A DNA stretch of 51,216 nt from Bacillota bacterium (GTDB lineage Bacteria > Bacillota > Limnochordia > DTU087 > JAAYGB01). Of this stretch, positions 39,097 through 48,355 are shown piece after piece. The position numbers were made by a program, and so were the translations under genes. Under the pieces are notes generated by a model that searched no databases, was not told where the DNA came from, and saw only the letters and a list, made by a program, of their open reading frames with translations. The stretch is from positions 1-51,216 of the forward strand of contig JAAYGB010000011.1 of the NCBI GenBank assembly GCA_012727955.1. The letters are read 5' to 3'. Within the stretch, counting starts at the first letter, position 1. Each line of letters begins with the position of its first letter.

Positions 39097-39334
39097 AGTG
39101 GTCTTGGGTATTCTAGGTATTCTGCTGTTGATCCTGAGCATCATCGTGGTGCGGAGCAGCAGCGCCCTTGCCGCGGTGACCTTAATGTCTGCTATTAGCC
39201 TCACCGCGAGTTTATGTTTTGTGCTAGTGGCCGCCTTAGATGTGGCTTTAACGGAGGTAATCTTAGGAGCGGGATTCGTCACGGCCTTCTATCTCAGAGC
39301 AATTGGGGAAACAAGGGGGTCTGGGAATGACTAA
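39089..39334 (+). CDS. Mrp/Mbh-type DUF4040 subunit
   Basis: An 81-residue membrane protein with three helices. VRSSSALAAVTLMSAISLTASLCFVLVAALDVALTEVILGAGF resembles the DUF4040 module found at the end of MrpA or as a separate MbhD-like protein. GTG 39089 follows AAAGGGGGGT and overlaps mrpG by eight bases. It occupies the MbhD position of the archaeal Mbh order (F, G, DUF4040). Confidence 0.75.
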   Translation: MTEVVLGILGILLLILSIIVVRSSSALAAVTLMSAISLTASLCFVLVAALDVALTEVILGAGFVTAFYLRAIGETRGSGND

Positions 39335-39351
39335 GAAGGAAGCTGACAACA

Positions 39352-39690
39352 TTGACGGTAAAGTTCTTTGAAGGGTTGCTTATTCTGGTATTTGGCGTGG
39401 GACTGTACTCGGTGTTTACCGAAAGAAACTTGGTTAAGATCGTGATGGGCAGTAACATCATGAAAACAGCGGTGATATTATTGTTGGCATCCCGGGAGTA
39501 TGCCTCGGAGCTACAGCCGGCGGCTTCTCTACCCAATGGAGCCTATGTCGAGCCGGTACCCCAAGGATTACTGCAGCTGGCCCTGGTGATCGCCGCTGCT
39601 ACGTCCGCGATGGCCTTGTCAGTAGTTGGTAAGGTCGGTAGGTACTACGGTACCTTAGATGTCCGGGAGATTAGAAGACTAAGGGAGTAG
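39352..39690 (+). CDS. mrpC: Mrp antiporter subunit C-like (MrpC/NuoK-like)
   Basis: A 112-residue membrane protein of the NuoK/MrpC family with three helices. GLYSVFTERNLVKIVMGSNIMKTAVILLL and LPQGLLQLALVIAAATSAMALSVVGKV-like segments (here VPQGLLQLALVIAAATSAMAL) are typical. TTG 39352 has AAGGAAG upstream. After this gene the set ends: MrpA/D (large ion-translocating subunits), MrpB and MrpE are not present. Confidence 0.82.
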   Translation: MTVKFFEGLLILVFGVGLYSVFTERNLVKIVMGSNIMKTAVILLLASREYASELQPAASLPNGAYVEPVPQGLLQLALVIAAATSAMALSVVGKVGRYYGTLDVREIRRLRE

Positions 39691-39806
39691 GTCTCGGTCT
39701 GCTTTAGTAAAGATTTGATTGGGTGCGGCTTTAGTTTTCCGTTACTTAGTTCAAAACCCGGTTAGGCCCAAGAGCATTTCAGCTATTCCTAGATGATTTC
39801 GACAGG

Positions 39807-39863
39807 AAGACAGCCGATAGGAAGGGGACCCACATTGTGATCCGCACATCGGCTGTCTTTGGT
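39807..39863. terminator. Inverted repeat between mrpC-like gene and the CAP-LysM gene
   Basis: AAGACAGCCGAT and ATCGGCTGTCTT form a 12-bp stem around a 29-base loop, followed on the plus strand by TGGTGTTT. It lies between convergent genes, so it probably acts as a terminator. Confidence 0.6.
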
Positions 39864-39865
39864 GT

Positions 39866-40639
39866 TTAACGGTCGGAGATGCGAATAACCTGACCTTCAT
39901 AGATGATGTTGGGGTTATTCATTCCGTTGAACTGGATAATGCGAGACAGGGGTATGCCAAAGCGGCGGCTGATACCCCATAGGGTGTCACCGCGACGAAT
40001 GATATAGGTGCGGGTTCCGCCTTGACCGGGACGCTGGTCCCGATCGGGTCTTTCCGGTTCTGGACGCTCAGGCTCCGGCGGCCGGGGAGTGGGCTCCTCG
40101 GGACGGGGAGTTGGTTCCGGCTCAGGTTCCGGTGTCGGTGTCGGGGGCTGCGGGGTATACTCTTTGCCGGCATTGGTTTGCCGGGCAAAGTGTTGGGCCA
40201 CCCGCAGGGTGCCGCCCTGCTCGATGATCCCGATACCTACATGGGTAAAACTGTTGCTGAGGATGTTGGCCCGGTGCCCGGAACTGTTCATTAGAGCTCG
40301 GTGCAGGCTTTCCACAGAGCCGCCCCGGGCAATGTTTTCCCCGGCAGTTGTGAACTGCGCCCCGGCAGCCCGCATGAGGTCAAAGGGAGTTTCCCCGGTG
40401 GGACTGGTGTGGGCGAAGTAGTTGTTTCGGGTCATGTCCAGAGCCTTGGCCTCGGCACTTTGCATCAGCTGGTGACTGATCAGGTAGGGTACTCTGCCTT
40501 GCTTTTGTCGTTCTTGGTTAATGAGCTCGATCATCTCCAGTTCCATTGCGTTTTCGTCAAAGGCAAGGGCGGTGCTGGTTAGGATAAGGCCGATGACGAG
40601 AAGTAATACCGTCTGCTGCATTATTACTGTTCGTTTCAT
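39866..40639 (-). CDS. Secreted CAP-domain protein with C-terminal LysM
   Basis: A 257-residue exported protein. A signal peptide (to about 26) is followed by a bacterial CAP/SCP domain (about 30-155; LINQERQKQGRVPYLISHQLMQSAEAKA, HTSPTGETPFDLM, AGENIARGG, SGHRANILSNSFTHVGIGI), a Pro/Glu/Arg-rich linker (about 160-205), and one LysM (TYIIRRGDTLWGISRRFGIPLSRIIQFNGMNNPNIIYEGQVIRI). LysM should bind peptidoglycan. Such YkwD-like proteins are often linked to spore or cell-surface assembly. GGAGGTG precedes the ATG. Confidence 0.9.
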   Translation of the reverse strand: MKRTVIMQQTVLLLVIGLILTSTALAFDENAMELEMIELINQERQKQGRVPYLISHQLMQSAEAKALDMTRNNYFAHTSPTGETPFDLMRAAGAQFTTAGENIARGGSVESLHRALMNSSGHRANILSNSFTHVGIGIIEQGGTLRVAQHFARQTNAGKEYTPQPPTPTPEPEPEPTPRPEEPTPRPPEPERPEPERPDRDQRPGQGGTRTYIIRRGDTLWGISRRFGIPLSRIIQFNGMNNPNIIYEGQVIRISDR

Positions 40640-40860
40640 TGTCTACACCTCCGCTAGTAGTATGGCTGGAAACGAGGTTTTTTTTCATCGGCGAAATGTT
40701 GTGTTTTACGGACTTAGCCCATTTTGCCCATCAGCGGGGGGATATGGATATGAAGGTTTTGTCTCCTTTGATGCCGAAATCTTACCAGAGCCACCGAAGA
40801 AACGTTGGCGGCTCTTATTTCTTTATTCTGTCTAAACAGCACATTTGGAGGTCGGTGCCG

Positions 40861-42945
40861 GTGCTGACTAAAGTTATTAAACGAGATGGACGGGTTGTAG
40901 ATTTTGACCAGGAGCGGATCATCAACGCTATCTTCAAAGCCGCTAAGGCCGTGGGCGGGGAAGATCGCCGCCGGGCCGGTGAGTTGTCCAATCAGGTGGT
41001 GGAGATCCTGGCGGAGCGGTTTGTCGACGGGATGCCCACCGTCGAGGATGTCCAGGATGTTGTGGAAAAGGTCCTGATTGAAAATGGCCACGCGCAAACT
41101 GCGAAGGCCTATATCCTTTACCGCAAGCAGCACCAGGAGCTTCGGGAGTTTCATCACCTGTTGATCAACACCGAAAAGATGGTGGACGAGTATGTCTCAG
41201 GGAACGACTGGAGGGTCAACGAGAACAGCAATATGAACTATTCCCTCCAAGGGTTGAACAATCACCTGATTTCCGCGGTCACCTCGAAGTACTGGCTGGA
41301 AAAGGTTTACCCTGAGCCGGTGAGACAGGCTCATCAGGAGGGAGATTTGCACATTCATGACCTGAGTTTGCTGGCTCCCTATTGTTGCGGTTGGGATCTG
41401 CCGGATCTGCTGCTTCGGGGCTTTGGCGGAGTACCCCAGAAGATTGAGAGTGCTCCGGCTCGGCACTTTCGCACTGCCCTGGGACAAGTTGTCAATTTCT
41501 TCTACACCATGCAGGGAGAAGCCGCGGGAGCCCAAGCCTTTGCCAACTTTGACACCTACTTGGCGCCCTTTATTGCCTACGATAACTTGTCCTACGATGA
41601 GGTCAAGCAGTCGATTCAAGAGTTCATCTTTAACCTGAACGTCCCTACTCGGGTAGGCTTTCAGACTCCCTTTGTTAATATCACCATGGATGTGGTGGTG
41701 CCCCGGAACCTAGCCGATGAACCGGCGATTATCGGTGGACAACCCCAGGATCGCACGCTGAAGGAATTCCAGGCTGAGATGGACATGCTCAACACCGCCT
41801 TCTGCGAAGTGATGATGGAGGGCGACGCCAAGGGACGGATTTTCAGCTTCCCGATTCCGACTTACAACATCTACGAGGGCTTTGACTGGGATAGCCCCGT
41901 GGTTGAAAAGATCATGGAGATGACGGCCAAGTACGGGATTCCTTACTTTGCCAACTTTATCAACTCTGACCTCTCCCCGGAGGATGTTCGGAGCATGTGT
42001 TGTCGCCTGCGGTTGAACAATAAGGAACTACTGAAGCGAGGCGGCGGCCTCTTCGGTGCCAATCCCCTGACGGGATCCATCGGGGTAGTTACCTTGAATA
42101 TGCCGCGAATTGGGTATCTGGCCAAGAGCAAGGAAGACTTTTTAGGTAGAGTTCGCTACCTAATGGACCTAGCCAAGGAAAGCTTACTGCTGAAACGGCG
42201 GGTGCTGGAAAACTTAATGGATACCGGTCTGTATCCCTATTCCCGTCACTACTTGGCCAGTGTCAAGGAACGTTTTGGCGACTCCTGGCATAATCACTTT
42301 AATACTATCGGTTTGGTGGGGATGCACGAGGCTCTGCTCAACTACTGCGGCAAGGGTATCGATACCCCCGAAGGCCAAGCCATCGCCAACGAGGTCCTTG
42401 ATTACATGCGGGATATTCTGGTGGAGTATCAAGAAGAGACGGATCAATTGTTTAATTTGGAGGCTACACCGGCAGAAGGTACAGCCTATCGGTTGGCTCG
42501 CATCGACAAGCGCAAGTATCCCGATATTATTACCTCGGGGCAGGACGAGCCCTATTACACCAACTCCACGCAGTTGCCCGTCGGGTTCACCGATGACATT
42601 TTCCATGCCTTGGATCTGCAGGAAGAGCTGCAGACCAAGTATACCGGTGGAACAGTATTCCATGGCTTCTTAGGGGAGCGAATCGAGGAGCCCAAGGTGG
42701 CTGCCAAGCTCCTGCGCCGAGTGATGGAGAACTATCAAATTCCCTATTTCACCATCACCCCTACCTTTAGTATCTGTCCGGAACACGGGTACATCACCGG
42801 CGAACATCCCCAGTGTCCCAGCTGTGGTGCCGAGGCGGAGATTTGGAGCCGGGTGGTTGGTTTCTACCGACCGGTACAGAACTGGAATAAGGGCAAGAAA
42901 GAGGAGTTCAAGGATAGGGAAGAGTTTGCCCTAGCGAGTAGGTAA
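40861..42945 (+). CDS. nrdD: Anaerobic ribonucleoside-triphosphate reductase
   Basis: This class III (glycyl-radical) enzyme reduces NTPs to dNTPs without oxygen. The 694-residue protein has an N-terminal ATP-cone (VIKRDGRVVDFDQERIINAIFKA, about 3-95), the catalytic barrel (for example VNFFYTMQGEAAGAQAF, NLNVPTRVGFQTPFVNITMDV), a zinc site (CPEHGYITGEHPQCPSCG) and the radical glycine about residue 667 in RVVGFYRPVQNWN. GTG 40861 is chosen for TTGGAGGT at a good distance and because the ATP-cone begins there. The activase follows after five bases. Confidence 0.95.
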   Translation: MLTKVIKRDGRVVDFDQERIINAIFKAAKAVGGEDRRRAGELSNQVVEILAERFVDGMPTVEDVQDVVEKVLIENGHAQTAKAYILYRKQHQELREFHHLLINTEKMVDEYVSGNDWRVNENSNMNYSLQGLNNHLISAVTSKYWLEKVYPEPVRQAHQEGDLHIHDLSLLAPYCCGWDLPDLLLRGFGGVPQKIESAPARHFRTALGQVVNFFYTMQGEAAGAQAFANFDTYLAPFIAYDNLSYDEVKQSIQEFIFNLNVPTRVGFQTPFVNITMDVVVPRNLADEPAIIGGQPQDRTLKEFQAEMDMLNTAFCEVMMEGDAKGRIFSFPIPTYNIYEGFDWDSPVVEKIMEMTAKYGIPYFANFINSDLSPEDVRSMCCRLRLNNKELLKRGGGLFGANPLTGSIGVVTLNMPRIGYLAKSKEDFLGRVRYLMDLAKESLLLKRRVLENLMDTGLYPYSRHYLASVKERFGDSWHNHFNTIGLVGMHEALLNYCGKGIDTPEGQAIANEVLDYMRDILVEYQEETDQLFNLEATPAEGTAYRLARIDKRKYPDIITSGQDEPYYTNSTQLPVGFTDDIFHALDLQEELQTKYTGGTVFHGFLGERIEEPKVAAKLLRRVMENYQIPYFTITPTFSICPEHGYITGEHPQCPSCGAEAEIWSRVVGFYRPVQNWNKGKKEEFKDREEFALASR

Positions 42946-42950
42946 GGTAG

Positions 42951-43673
42951 ATGTATATAGGCGGCATCCAAAAAACCAGTTTGGTGGACTTTCCCGGTAA
43001 CATCTGCGATACTCTTTTCTTCGCTGGGTGCAATCTGCGGTGTCCCTACTGTCACAATCCTGAATTGGTGAGGGGCGACGCTTCCTTGACGGCCATTGGC
43101 TGTGGAGAGGTTCTGGCCGCTTTGGAGCGTCGCAAGCACCTTCTGGACGGGGTATGTATTTCCGGAGGAGAACCGACGCTGCAGCCCGTCGCTGACCTGG
43201 TGAAGCTGCTGTCTGCGATTAAGTCCCTGGGCCTGCAGGTCAAACTGGACACCAATGGCACTAAGCCCGAAGTTTTGGAACAGCTTTTGGAACGGGATCT
43301 CATCGATTATGTAGCCATGGATATTAAGGCGCCCCTGGAGCGGTATCAAGAGGTCTGTCGGGTTGCCGTTGACACCGATGCCATCAAGAGGTCCGTTGAG
43401 ATTCTACGGAGGGGTTTGGTGGCATATGAGTTTCGGACGACAGTCCCCCGTAGTCTGTTGTCGGAAGATGACCTGCTGCAGATGGGGCAGTGGCTGCAGG
43501 GAGCAGTCCGCTTTGTCCTCCAGGCCTATCAACCGGGAGTGCACTTAGAACCCGGCTTTGTCAGCGACGAAGCGGGAGTAGAGGAATGGTTACCGGCGAT
43601 GGGAGAGAAGTTGCAGGACTTTTTTGCCGAGGTGCAAGTGCGAGGTCTGAAGGTGGCAGTCACCGTGGGTTAG
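42951..43673 (+). CDS. nrdG: Anaerobic ribonucleotide reductase activating protein (radical SAM)
   Basis: A 240-residue radical-SAM enzyme that installs the glycyl radical in NrdD. CNLRCPYC (about 27-34) is the CxxxCxxC cluster motif, GGEPTLQP is the SAM-contacting GGE, and LDTNGTKPEVLEQLL and YVAMDIKAPLERY are typical of the NrdG2 group. It starts five bases after nrdD. Confidence 0.93.
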   Translation: MYIGGIQKTSLVDFPGNICDTLFFAGCNLRCPYCHNPELVRGDASLTAIGCGEVLAALERRKHLLDGVCISGGEPTLQPVADLVKLLSAIKSLGLQVKLDTNGTKPEVLEQLLERDLIDYVAMDIKAPLERYQEVCRVAVDTDAIKRSVEILRRGLVAYEFRTTVPRSLLSEDDLLQMGQWLQGAVRFVLQAYQPGVHLEPGFVSDEAGVEEWLPAMGEKLQDFFAEVQVRGLKVAVTVG

Positions 43674-43749
43674 GAAGGCAGGCTGGCAGGCCCTTGGGTC
43701 TTGGCGCAGGCGCCTTCTTGGATAGTCTGGGAAGGAGTGTGGTTACCCG

Positions 43750-45144
43750 TTGTTACAGCGAGACGTGATTTGCGGGGTTTTGCGAGAGGCATTGTCGACG
43801 GGGGGAGACTTTGCCGAGATTTTCGTTGAGGACACACTGCGTTCCGTCCTGAGGATGGTAAACGGACGGGTGGAAGAGGGCCTGTCGGGTCGAGAACACG
43901 GGGTAGGGATTCGGATTTACCAGGGACTGTCCAGCGTCTACGCCTACACCAGTGACTCCAGCCGCAGTGGTCTGTTGGCGGCAGCCCGGCAGGCGGCGGC
44001 AGCCATTGATGGAGTCCGGGGCGAGGTGGATATTGTCTTGACCCCCAGGTCCGTCCCCAATGGACATCCCGTGGCGGTGATGCCCCACACCGTTACCGCA
44101 GCCCGCAAGGCAGAGCTCTTGCATCGAGCCCATCGGGCGGCAAGCACCTATGACCCGTTTATTACCCAGGTGCGGACGGGCATCATGGATGAGGAGCAGA
44201 ACATTCTAGTGGCCAATTCCCACGGGCTGCTGGTGGAGGATCAGCGAGTTCGCACCCGGTTTACCGTGCAGGCGGTGGCCAGCAAGGGCGGCGAAAAGCA
44301 AACGGGTAGTTCCTCGCCGGGACGGCACATGGGCTTTGAACTCTTTGAGCAAGTGGTGGACGTGGAAAAGGCAGCCCAGGAGGCAGCCCGCAGTGCGGTG
44401 ACGATGGTCAACGCCGACCTGTGCCCCAGTGGGCAGATGCCCGTGGTAATTGCCAATGAGTTCGGCGGGGTAATTTTCCATGAAGCCTGTGGTCATGGTC
44501 TCGAGGCTACCTCCGTGGCCAAGGGCCATTCGGTGTTTGCCAACAAATTGGGCGAGAGGATCGCCTCGGAATGGGTTACCGCCATCGACGATGGGACTAT
44601 CCCCAACGCCTGGGGCTCTGCCAACATCGACGATGAAGGCACACCCACTCGCCGGAATGTATTAATCGAGAAGGGGATTTTGACGGGATATCTAGTCGAC
44701 CGACTCAATGGCCGCCGGATGAACATGGAACCCACGGGCTCGGGCCGGCGTCAATCCTACAAGTTTGCTCCCACCTCTCGGATGAGTAACACCTACATCG
44801 CCGCCGGTCCCTTGACACCGGAGGAGATTATCGCGGATACGGAGACGGGCTTGTATGCCCGCTACATGGGTGGGGGCTCGGTGAATCCGGCTACCGGTGA
44901 GTTCAATTTTGCCGTGCAGGAGGGTTATCTCATCAAGGATGGCGAGATTGCCCAACCGGTACGGGGAGCTACGTTAATTGGGAAAGGTTCTGAAGTCTTG
45001 TTGAGAATCGACAGAGTGGCCAACGATCTGGGATTTGGTCAAGGAATGTGTGGCTCCGCCAGTGGCTCGATTCCCGCCGATGTGGGCCAGCCCACCATTC
45101 GGGTGTCGTCCCTCACCGTCGGGGGCAGAAAGGAGGCGCGGTAG
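43750..45144 (+). CDS. tldD: Metalloprotease TldD
   Basis: A 464-residue zinc protease of the TldD/PmbA family. The motif HEACGHGLEA (HExxxH, about 237) binds zinc, and GSANIDDEGTPTRRNVLIEKGILTGYL and RMSNTYIAAG are conserved. With TldE it forms a heterodimer that degrades unfolded peptides and processes modified peptides. The TTG start lies 12 bases after GAAGGAG. The stop TAG and the tldE ATG are adjacent. Confidence 0.92.
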   Translation: MLQRDVICGVLREALSTGGDFAEIFVEDTLRSVLRMVNGRVEEGLSGREHGVGIRIYQGLSSVYAYTSDSSRSGLLAAARQAAAAIDGVRGEVDIVLTPRSVPNGHPVAVMPHTVTAARKAELLHRAHRAASTYDPFITQVRTGIMDEEQNILVANSHGLLVEDQRVRTRFTVQAVASKGGEKQTGSSSPGRHMGFELFEQVVDVEKAAQEAARSAVTMVNADLCPSGQMPVVIANEFGGVIFHEACGHGLEATSVAKGHSVFANKLGERIASEWVTAIDDGTIPNAWGSANIDDEGTPTRRNVLIEKGILTGYLVDRLNGRRMNMEPTGSGRRQSYKFAPTSRMSNTYIAAGPLTPEEIIADTETGLYARYMGGGSVNPATGEFNFAVQEGYLIKDGEIAQPVRGATLIGKGSEVLLRIDRVANDLGFGQGMCGSASGSIPADVGQPTIRVSSLTVGGRKEAR

Positions 45145-45145
45145 G

Positions 45146-46495
45146 ATGGAGTTTACCGCCTTTGTCGACGCTCTCTTTGCCCAGGGCAAGGAACTGGGCT
45201 TTACCGATATGGAGGTCTATCAGCAGACCGGCAGCGACTTTGCCATCAGGATTTTCCAACAGGAAGTCGACGATTACTCCGTTAGTACCAGTGGAGGTTT
45301 GGGTTTTCGCGGGCGCTTTGCCGGCAAGTTTGGCTATGCCTATACGGAAAAACTAGATCCTTCCCTCATTGAGTGGCTTCTAACCAGTGCCAAGAACAAC
45401 GCCCTGGTGGTTGAGGCCGAGGATGAGGTTGAGCTCTTTGCCGGCAGTGAGGAGTATCCCCAGGTAGAGATGTCCAGTGGCAGAGACATTGACCCTCAGG
45501 CTAAGATTCGATTTGCCAAGGAGCTAGAGTCCCTGGCTCTCCAGATGGATTCCCGAGTACAGGGAGTGAACTACTGCCTCTACCAGGATCAGGCTCAGTC
45601 GGTGCGCATTAGAAACACCGAGGGGCTAGACTTGACCTGTGACAGCAGCATTGCCTTTGCTTATCTGTCGGTGGTAGTGAAGGAGGGGGAGGAGACCAAG
45701 ACCGCGTCTCGGTTTCAAGTGGCTCCCGATTTGGCCGGCCTAAATCACCGGCGCCTGGCGGAAGAGGCGGTGGCGGAGGCCATCAGTTTTCTCGGGGCTA
45801 AGACTCTGCCCTCCAATCAGTATCCAGTGATCCTTCGGGCCGATGCCGCGGTGGACCTCTTGGCCACCTTCGCTGGGGTGTTTTCCGCTGAGAACGCCCA
45901 AAGGGGCCTGTCGCTATTGGGGGAACGCATCGGTGAGGGGGTGGCCGCGGATGTGGTTACCCTGGTGGATGATCCCCATTTGCCCCAAGGAGGGTCCTCG
46001 GCGCCCTTTGACGCCGAGGGAGTGGCCACGGAGCAAACCACTGTGATTGATTCCGGAGTTTTGACTACGCTGCTTCACAACCTGAAAACGGCAGCTAAAG
46101 ATGGAGTACGCTCCACGGGAAATGGGGCTAAGGCCTCCTACAAAGGGGTTGTTACCGTCGCTCCTTCCAACTTGTATATCCAGCGGGGAACTTTGGACCT
46201 AGCAGGGCTTATGGAGACTATGCAGGATGGATTGGTGATTACCGACCTGCAGGGGCTGCACTCTGGAGCTAACCCCGTCTCTGGGGACTTTTCCCTGGCA
46301 GCCCGGGGGTATTTGGTCCAGTCCGGGCAAATAACCCGTCCAGTGGAGCAGATTACCGTGGCGGGCAACTGGTTCTCCCTGTTAAAGGACATCCGTGCCG
46401 TGGGAGCGGACCTTGAGTTTGGTTTGCCCTCATCCTTGGGTACCTACGGCGCTCCATCCTTACTGATAGAAGGGTTAACGGTTTCCGGTGAATGA
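45146..46495 (+). CDS. tldE: TldE/PmbA non-catalytic partner
   Basis: A 449-residue partner of TldD with the same fold but without the HExxxH motif, as is normal for TldE/PmbA. The N-terminus (MEVYQQTGSDFAIRIFQQEVDDYSVSTSGGLGFRG) and the end (QGLHSGANPVSGDFSLAARGYLVQSGQ) match the family. ATG 45146 with AAAGGAGG upstream. No peptide natural-product precursor was recognised nearby. Confidence 0.92.
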   Translation: MEFTAFVDALFAQGKELGFTDMEVYQQTGSDFAIRIFQQEVDDYSVSTSGGLGFRGRFAGKFGYAYTEKLDPSLIEWLLTSAKNNALVVEAEDEVELFAGSEEYPQVEMSSGRDIDPQAKIRFAKELESLALQMDSRVQGVNYCLYQDQAQSVRIRNTEGLDLTCDSSIAFAYLSVVVKEGEETKTASRFQVAPDLAGLNHRRLAEEAVAEAISFLGAKTLPSNQYPVILRADAAVDLLATFAGVFSAENAQRGLSLLGERIGEGVAADVVTLVDDPHLPQGGSSAPFDAEGVATEQTTVIDSGVLTTLLHNLKTAAKDGVRSTGNGAKASYKGVVTVAPSNLYIQRGTLDLAGLMETMQDGLVITDLQGLHSGANPVSGDFSLAARGYLVQSGQITRPVEQITVAGNWFSLLKDIRAVGADLEFGLPSSLGTYGAPSLLIEGLTVSGE

Positions 46496-46518
46496 TTTCC
46501 GAAGAACCGGCAAGAAAA

Positions 46519-46567
46519 AGGGGCCTGGGAAGCGGCACCGTGCCCAACCCAGGCCCTTGGCTTTTTT
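46519..46567. terminator. Terminator after tldE (bidirectional)
   Basis: GGGCCTGGG (46521-46529) and CCCAGGCCC (46548-46556) are followed by TTGGCTTTTTT on the plus strand; on the minus strand the stem is followed by CTTTTTCTT. It separates convergent genes. Confidence 0.85.
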
Positions 46568-46587
46568 GATTTTTCCCAAACCGCTGC

Positions 46588-46932
46588 TTAAAATCCTACA
46601 GCATCGGCGGGCATTTCGTAACCGGTAATGGTGATAGTGATCGGAAGTTGATCAGACACATCGATGGTAATGGATTCTCCGGGCTGACCGATAATCGGGC
46701 GAGGCAGCTTGACGTCAATTTGTTTGTGGTTGCTGACCAGGTCTCCTCGGCCCAAATAGGCAAGGAATCTAGTCCTAGAGCCGATATCGATGCGAAGACA
46801 GAACTGACACTCATTGCTGTTGTCGATCCTCACCTGGGTCATCGCTAAGCGACATCCCTCAGGTGGCGCAAAGCTGGTGAACTTGGTGTTGGCTGACCGG
46901 AAAATCCGGGGCTTTGGTTGTTTCAATCCCAT
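46588..46932 (-). CDS. Hypothetical protein
   Basis: A 114-residue protein with a probable start ATG at 46932, which is preceded by AAGGGGAGGG. The beginning PKPRIFRSANTKFTSFAPPEGC and a beta-rich middle (RIDNSNECQFCLRIDIGSRTRFLAYLG) lead to a strand-rich end (ESITIDVSDQLPITITITGYEMP). No signal peptide or known family was recognised. The alternating pattern suggests a small beta-sandwich. Confidence 0.6.
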   Translation of the reverse strand: MGLKQPKPRIFRSANTKFTSFAPPEGCRLAMTQVRIDNSNECQFCLRIDIGSRTRFLAYLGRGDLVSNHKQIDVKLPRPIIGQPGESITIDVSDQLPITITITGYEMPADAVGF

Positions 46933-46973
46933 CCCTCCCCTTCCTACCATATGAGGGGAGGTAGGGAGCTGTG

Positions 46974-47453
46974 CTACCAGCGATCGTAGTGGATTAGTTC
47001 TGCCAATTCCAGGCGCTCTGTGGGTTCCGGCTGTTCAGCGGCATAGCCTACGGGAACGATAACTGCCACTTCCATCCCTTCGGGAAGTCCCAATACCTGG
47101 GCGGCAATGTCCTTTTCGAACCATCGAATCCAGCAGGTTCCTAACCCCTCTTCTGTGGCCTGCAGGGTTAGGTGATCCACCGTGATGGCGGCGTTGATGT
47201 CATTGCCCGGAGGACAACAAACCGCGATTACAACCGGTGCCTGGGCAATGAAATCCTGGTGACAAGCCTTGGTTACCAGTTCCGATTTGATTTTCTCGTC
47301 CTGGATGACAACGTAGCGGCAGGGCTGTTTGTTGTTGCCGGAAGGGGCCAGCCGCATGGCCGTCAAGAGCTTGTCCAAGATTTCCTTGGGTATCGGTTTG
47401 TCCAAGTAACTGCGGATCGCTCGTCGAGATGCAATGGCGTCAAATACATTCAT
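46974..47453 (-). CDS. Nitroreductase-family flavoprotein
   Basis: A 159-residue short nitroreductase fold protein. MNVFDAIASRRAIRSYLDKPIP with the FMN-binding SRR, the segment RLAPSGNNKQPCRYVVIQD and GLGTCWIRWF are standard. Nitroreductase-like proteins use FMN and NAD(P)H; this short type often lacks a known substrate. The gene lies between the hypothetical gene and the phosphoesterase on the minus strand. Confidence 0.87.
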   Translation of the reverse strand: MNVFDAIASRRAIRSYLDKPIPKEILDKLLTAMRLAPSGNNKQPCRYVVIQDEKIKSELVTKACHQDFIAQAPVVIAVCCPPGNDINAAITVDHLTLQATEEGLGTCWIRWFEKDIAAQVLGLPEGMEVAVIVPVGYAAEQPEPTERLELAELIHYDRW

Positions 47454-47480
47454 CGGTATGACCTCCTTGAACTAAAGAAT

Positions 47481-48197
47481 TCATGTACCTGAAAAGCTGC
47501 CCACTAGCTTTGGGGTGAACCTTAAGGCATCCGCAGACGTCAAATGATAGGTGACGCCGTTGACGGTGCCCGTGACCGCGGAGTGAATCGAGTGCCCATG
47601 CAAATGCCCGTAAACACAGACGGGAACCCGATAGGCTTCCAACAGTTCGGTAAAGCCCGAGGGACTGCCATCGCCGGCAAAGGGTGGGTAGTGGAGCATC
47701 ACAAATGCGATTTTGCGACGGGCCCGCACCGCTGAATCTAAGGACAGCTGCAGCCGGTTGAGCTCCCGCTGGTAGATCTTCTCGTCGGTCTCGGGGGAAA
47801 AGTCCTGTGATTGCGGTAAAATCCATCCCCTTGTTCCGCAGACGGCAAGGTCTCCCGGCAGGGGGACAAAGTCGTTTTGGATAGCTTGGACATTAGGGGG
47901 AAGAGCTGTCCGCAACTGGGAGATACTCTGCCACCAGTAGTCGTGGTTCCCCTTACTGAGTATAATGCGGCCCGGCAGCTGGCCAAGCCAATCTAAGTCC
48001 CCTGCCACCTCGGCCAGATTCATCGCCCAGGAGATGTCCCCGGCGCAGAGGACGAAGTCCTGGGGGGCAACGGTGTTGATCCAATGCCGCCGGATCACCT
48101 CGGGGTGGTTCTCCCACAAAGGCCCAAAGATGTCCATAGTTTTGTCGTCGGCTCCGGGAAGGTGAAGGTCGGCTAAGGCAAAAACCCGATACTGCAT
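47481..48197 (-). CDS. Calcineurin-like metallophosphoesterase
   Basis: A 238-residue phosphoesterase with motifs ALADLHLPGAD, AGDISWAMN, SKGNHDYWW, LHYPPF and YGHLHGH in the correct order for the two-metal site. It resembles the Firmicute YkuE/PhoD-like single-domain group with serine/threonine-phosphatase-type motifs. Substrate unknown. GAGAGGAG precedes ATG 48197. Confidence 0.88.
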   Translation of the reverse strand: MQYRVFALADLHLPGADDKTMDIFGPLWENHPEVIRRHWINTVAPQDFVLCAGDISWAMNLAEVAGDLDWLGQLPGRIILSKGNHDYWWQSISQLRTALPPNVQAIQNDFVPLPGDLAVCGTRGWILPQSQDFSPETDEKIYQRELNRLQLSLDSAVRARRKIAFVMLHYPPFAGDGSPSGFTELLEAYRVPVCVYGHLHGHSIHSAVTGTVNGVTYHLTSADALRFTPKLVGSFSGT

Positions 48198-48355
48198 CAC
48201 TGCCAGTCTCCTCTCTGTCTACAAACCAGTATTTGCCGCTGCTTGGAGGTAAATCCTGCTAGAGAGATCAAATCCCAGGAGAAGGGCAGGATAACGGTTT
48301 GGCAACGAGGAAGGTTTTAGAGCAATAATGAGATTACAAATATGGAGTGGACACT

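Noticed and set aside
40639-40860. N-terminal extension of NrdD
   Set aside because: The ATP-cone begins at GTG 40861, which has a good Shine-Dalgarno; the extension is unlike any NrdD.
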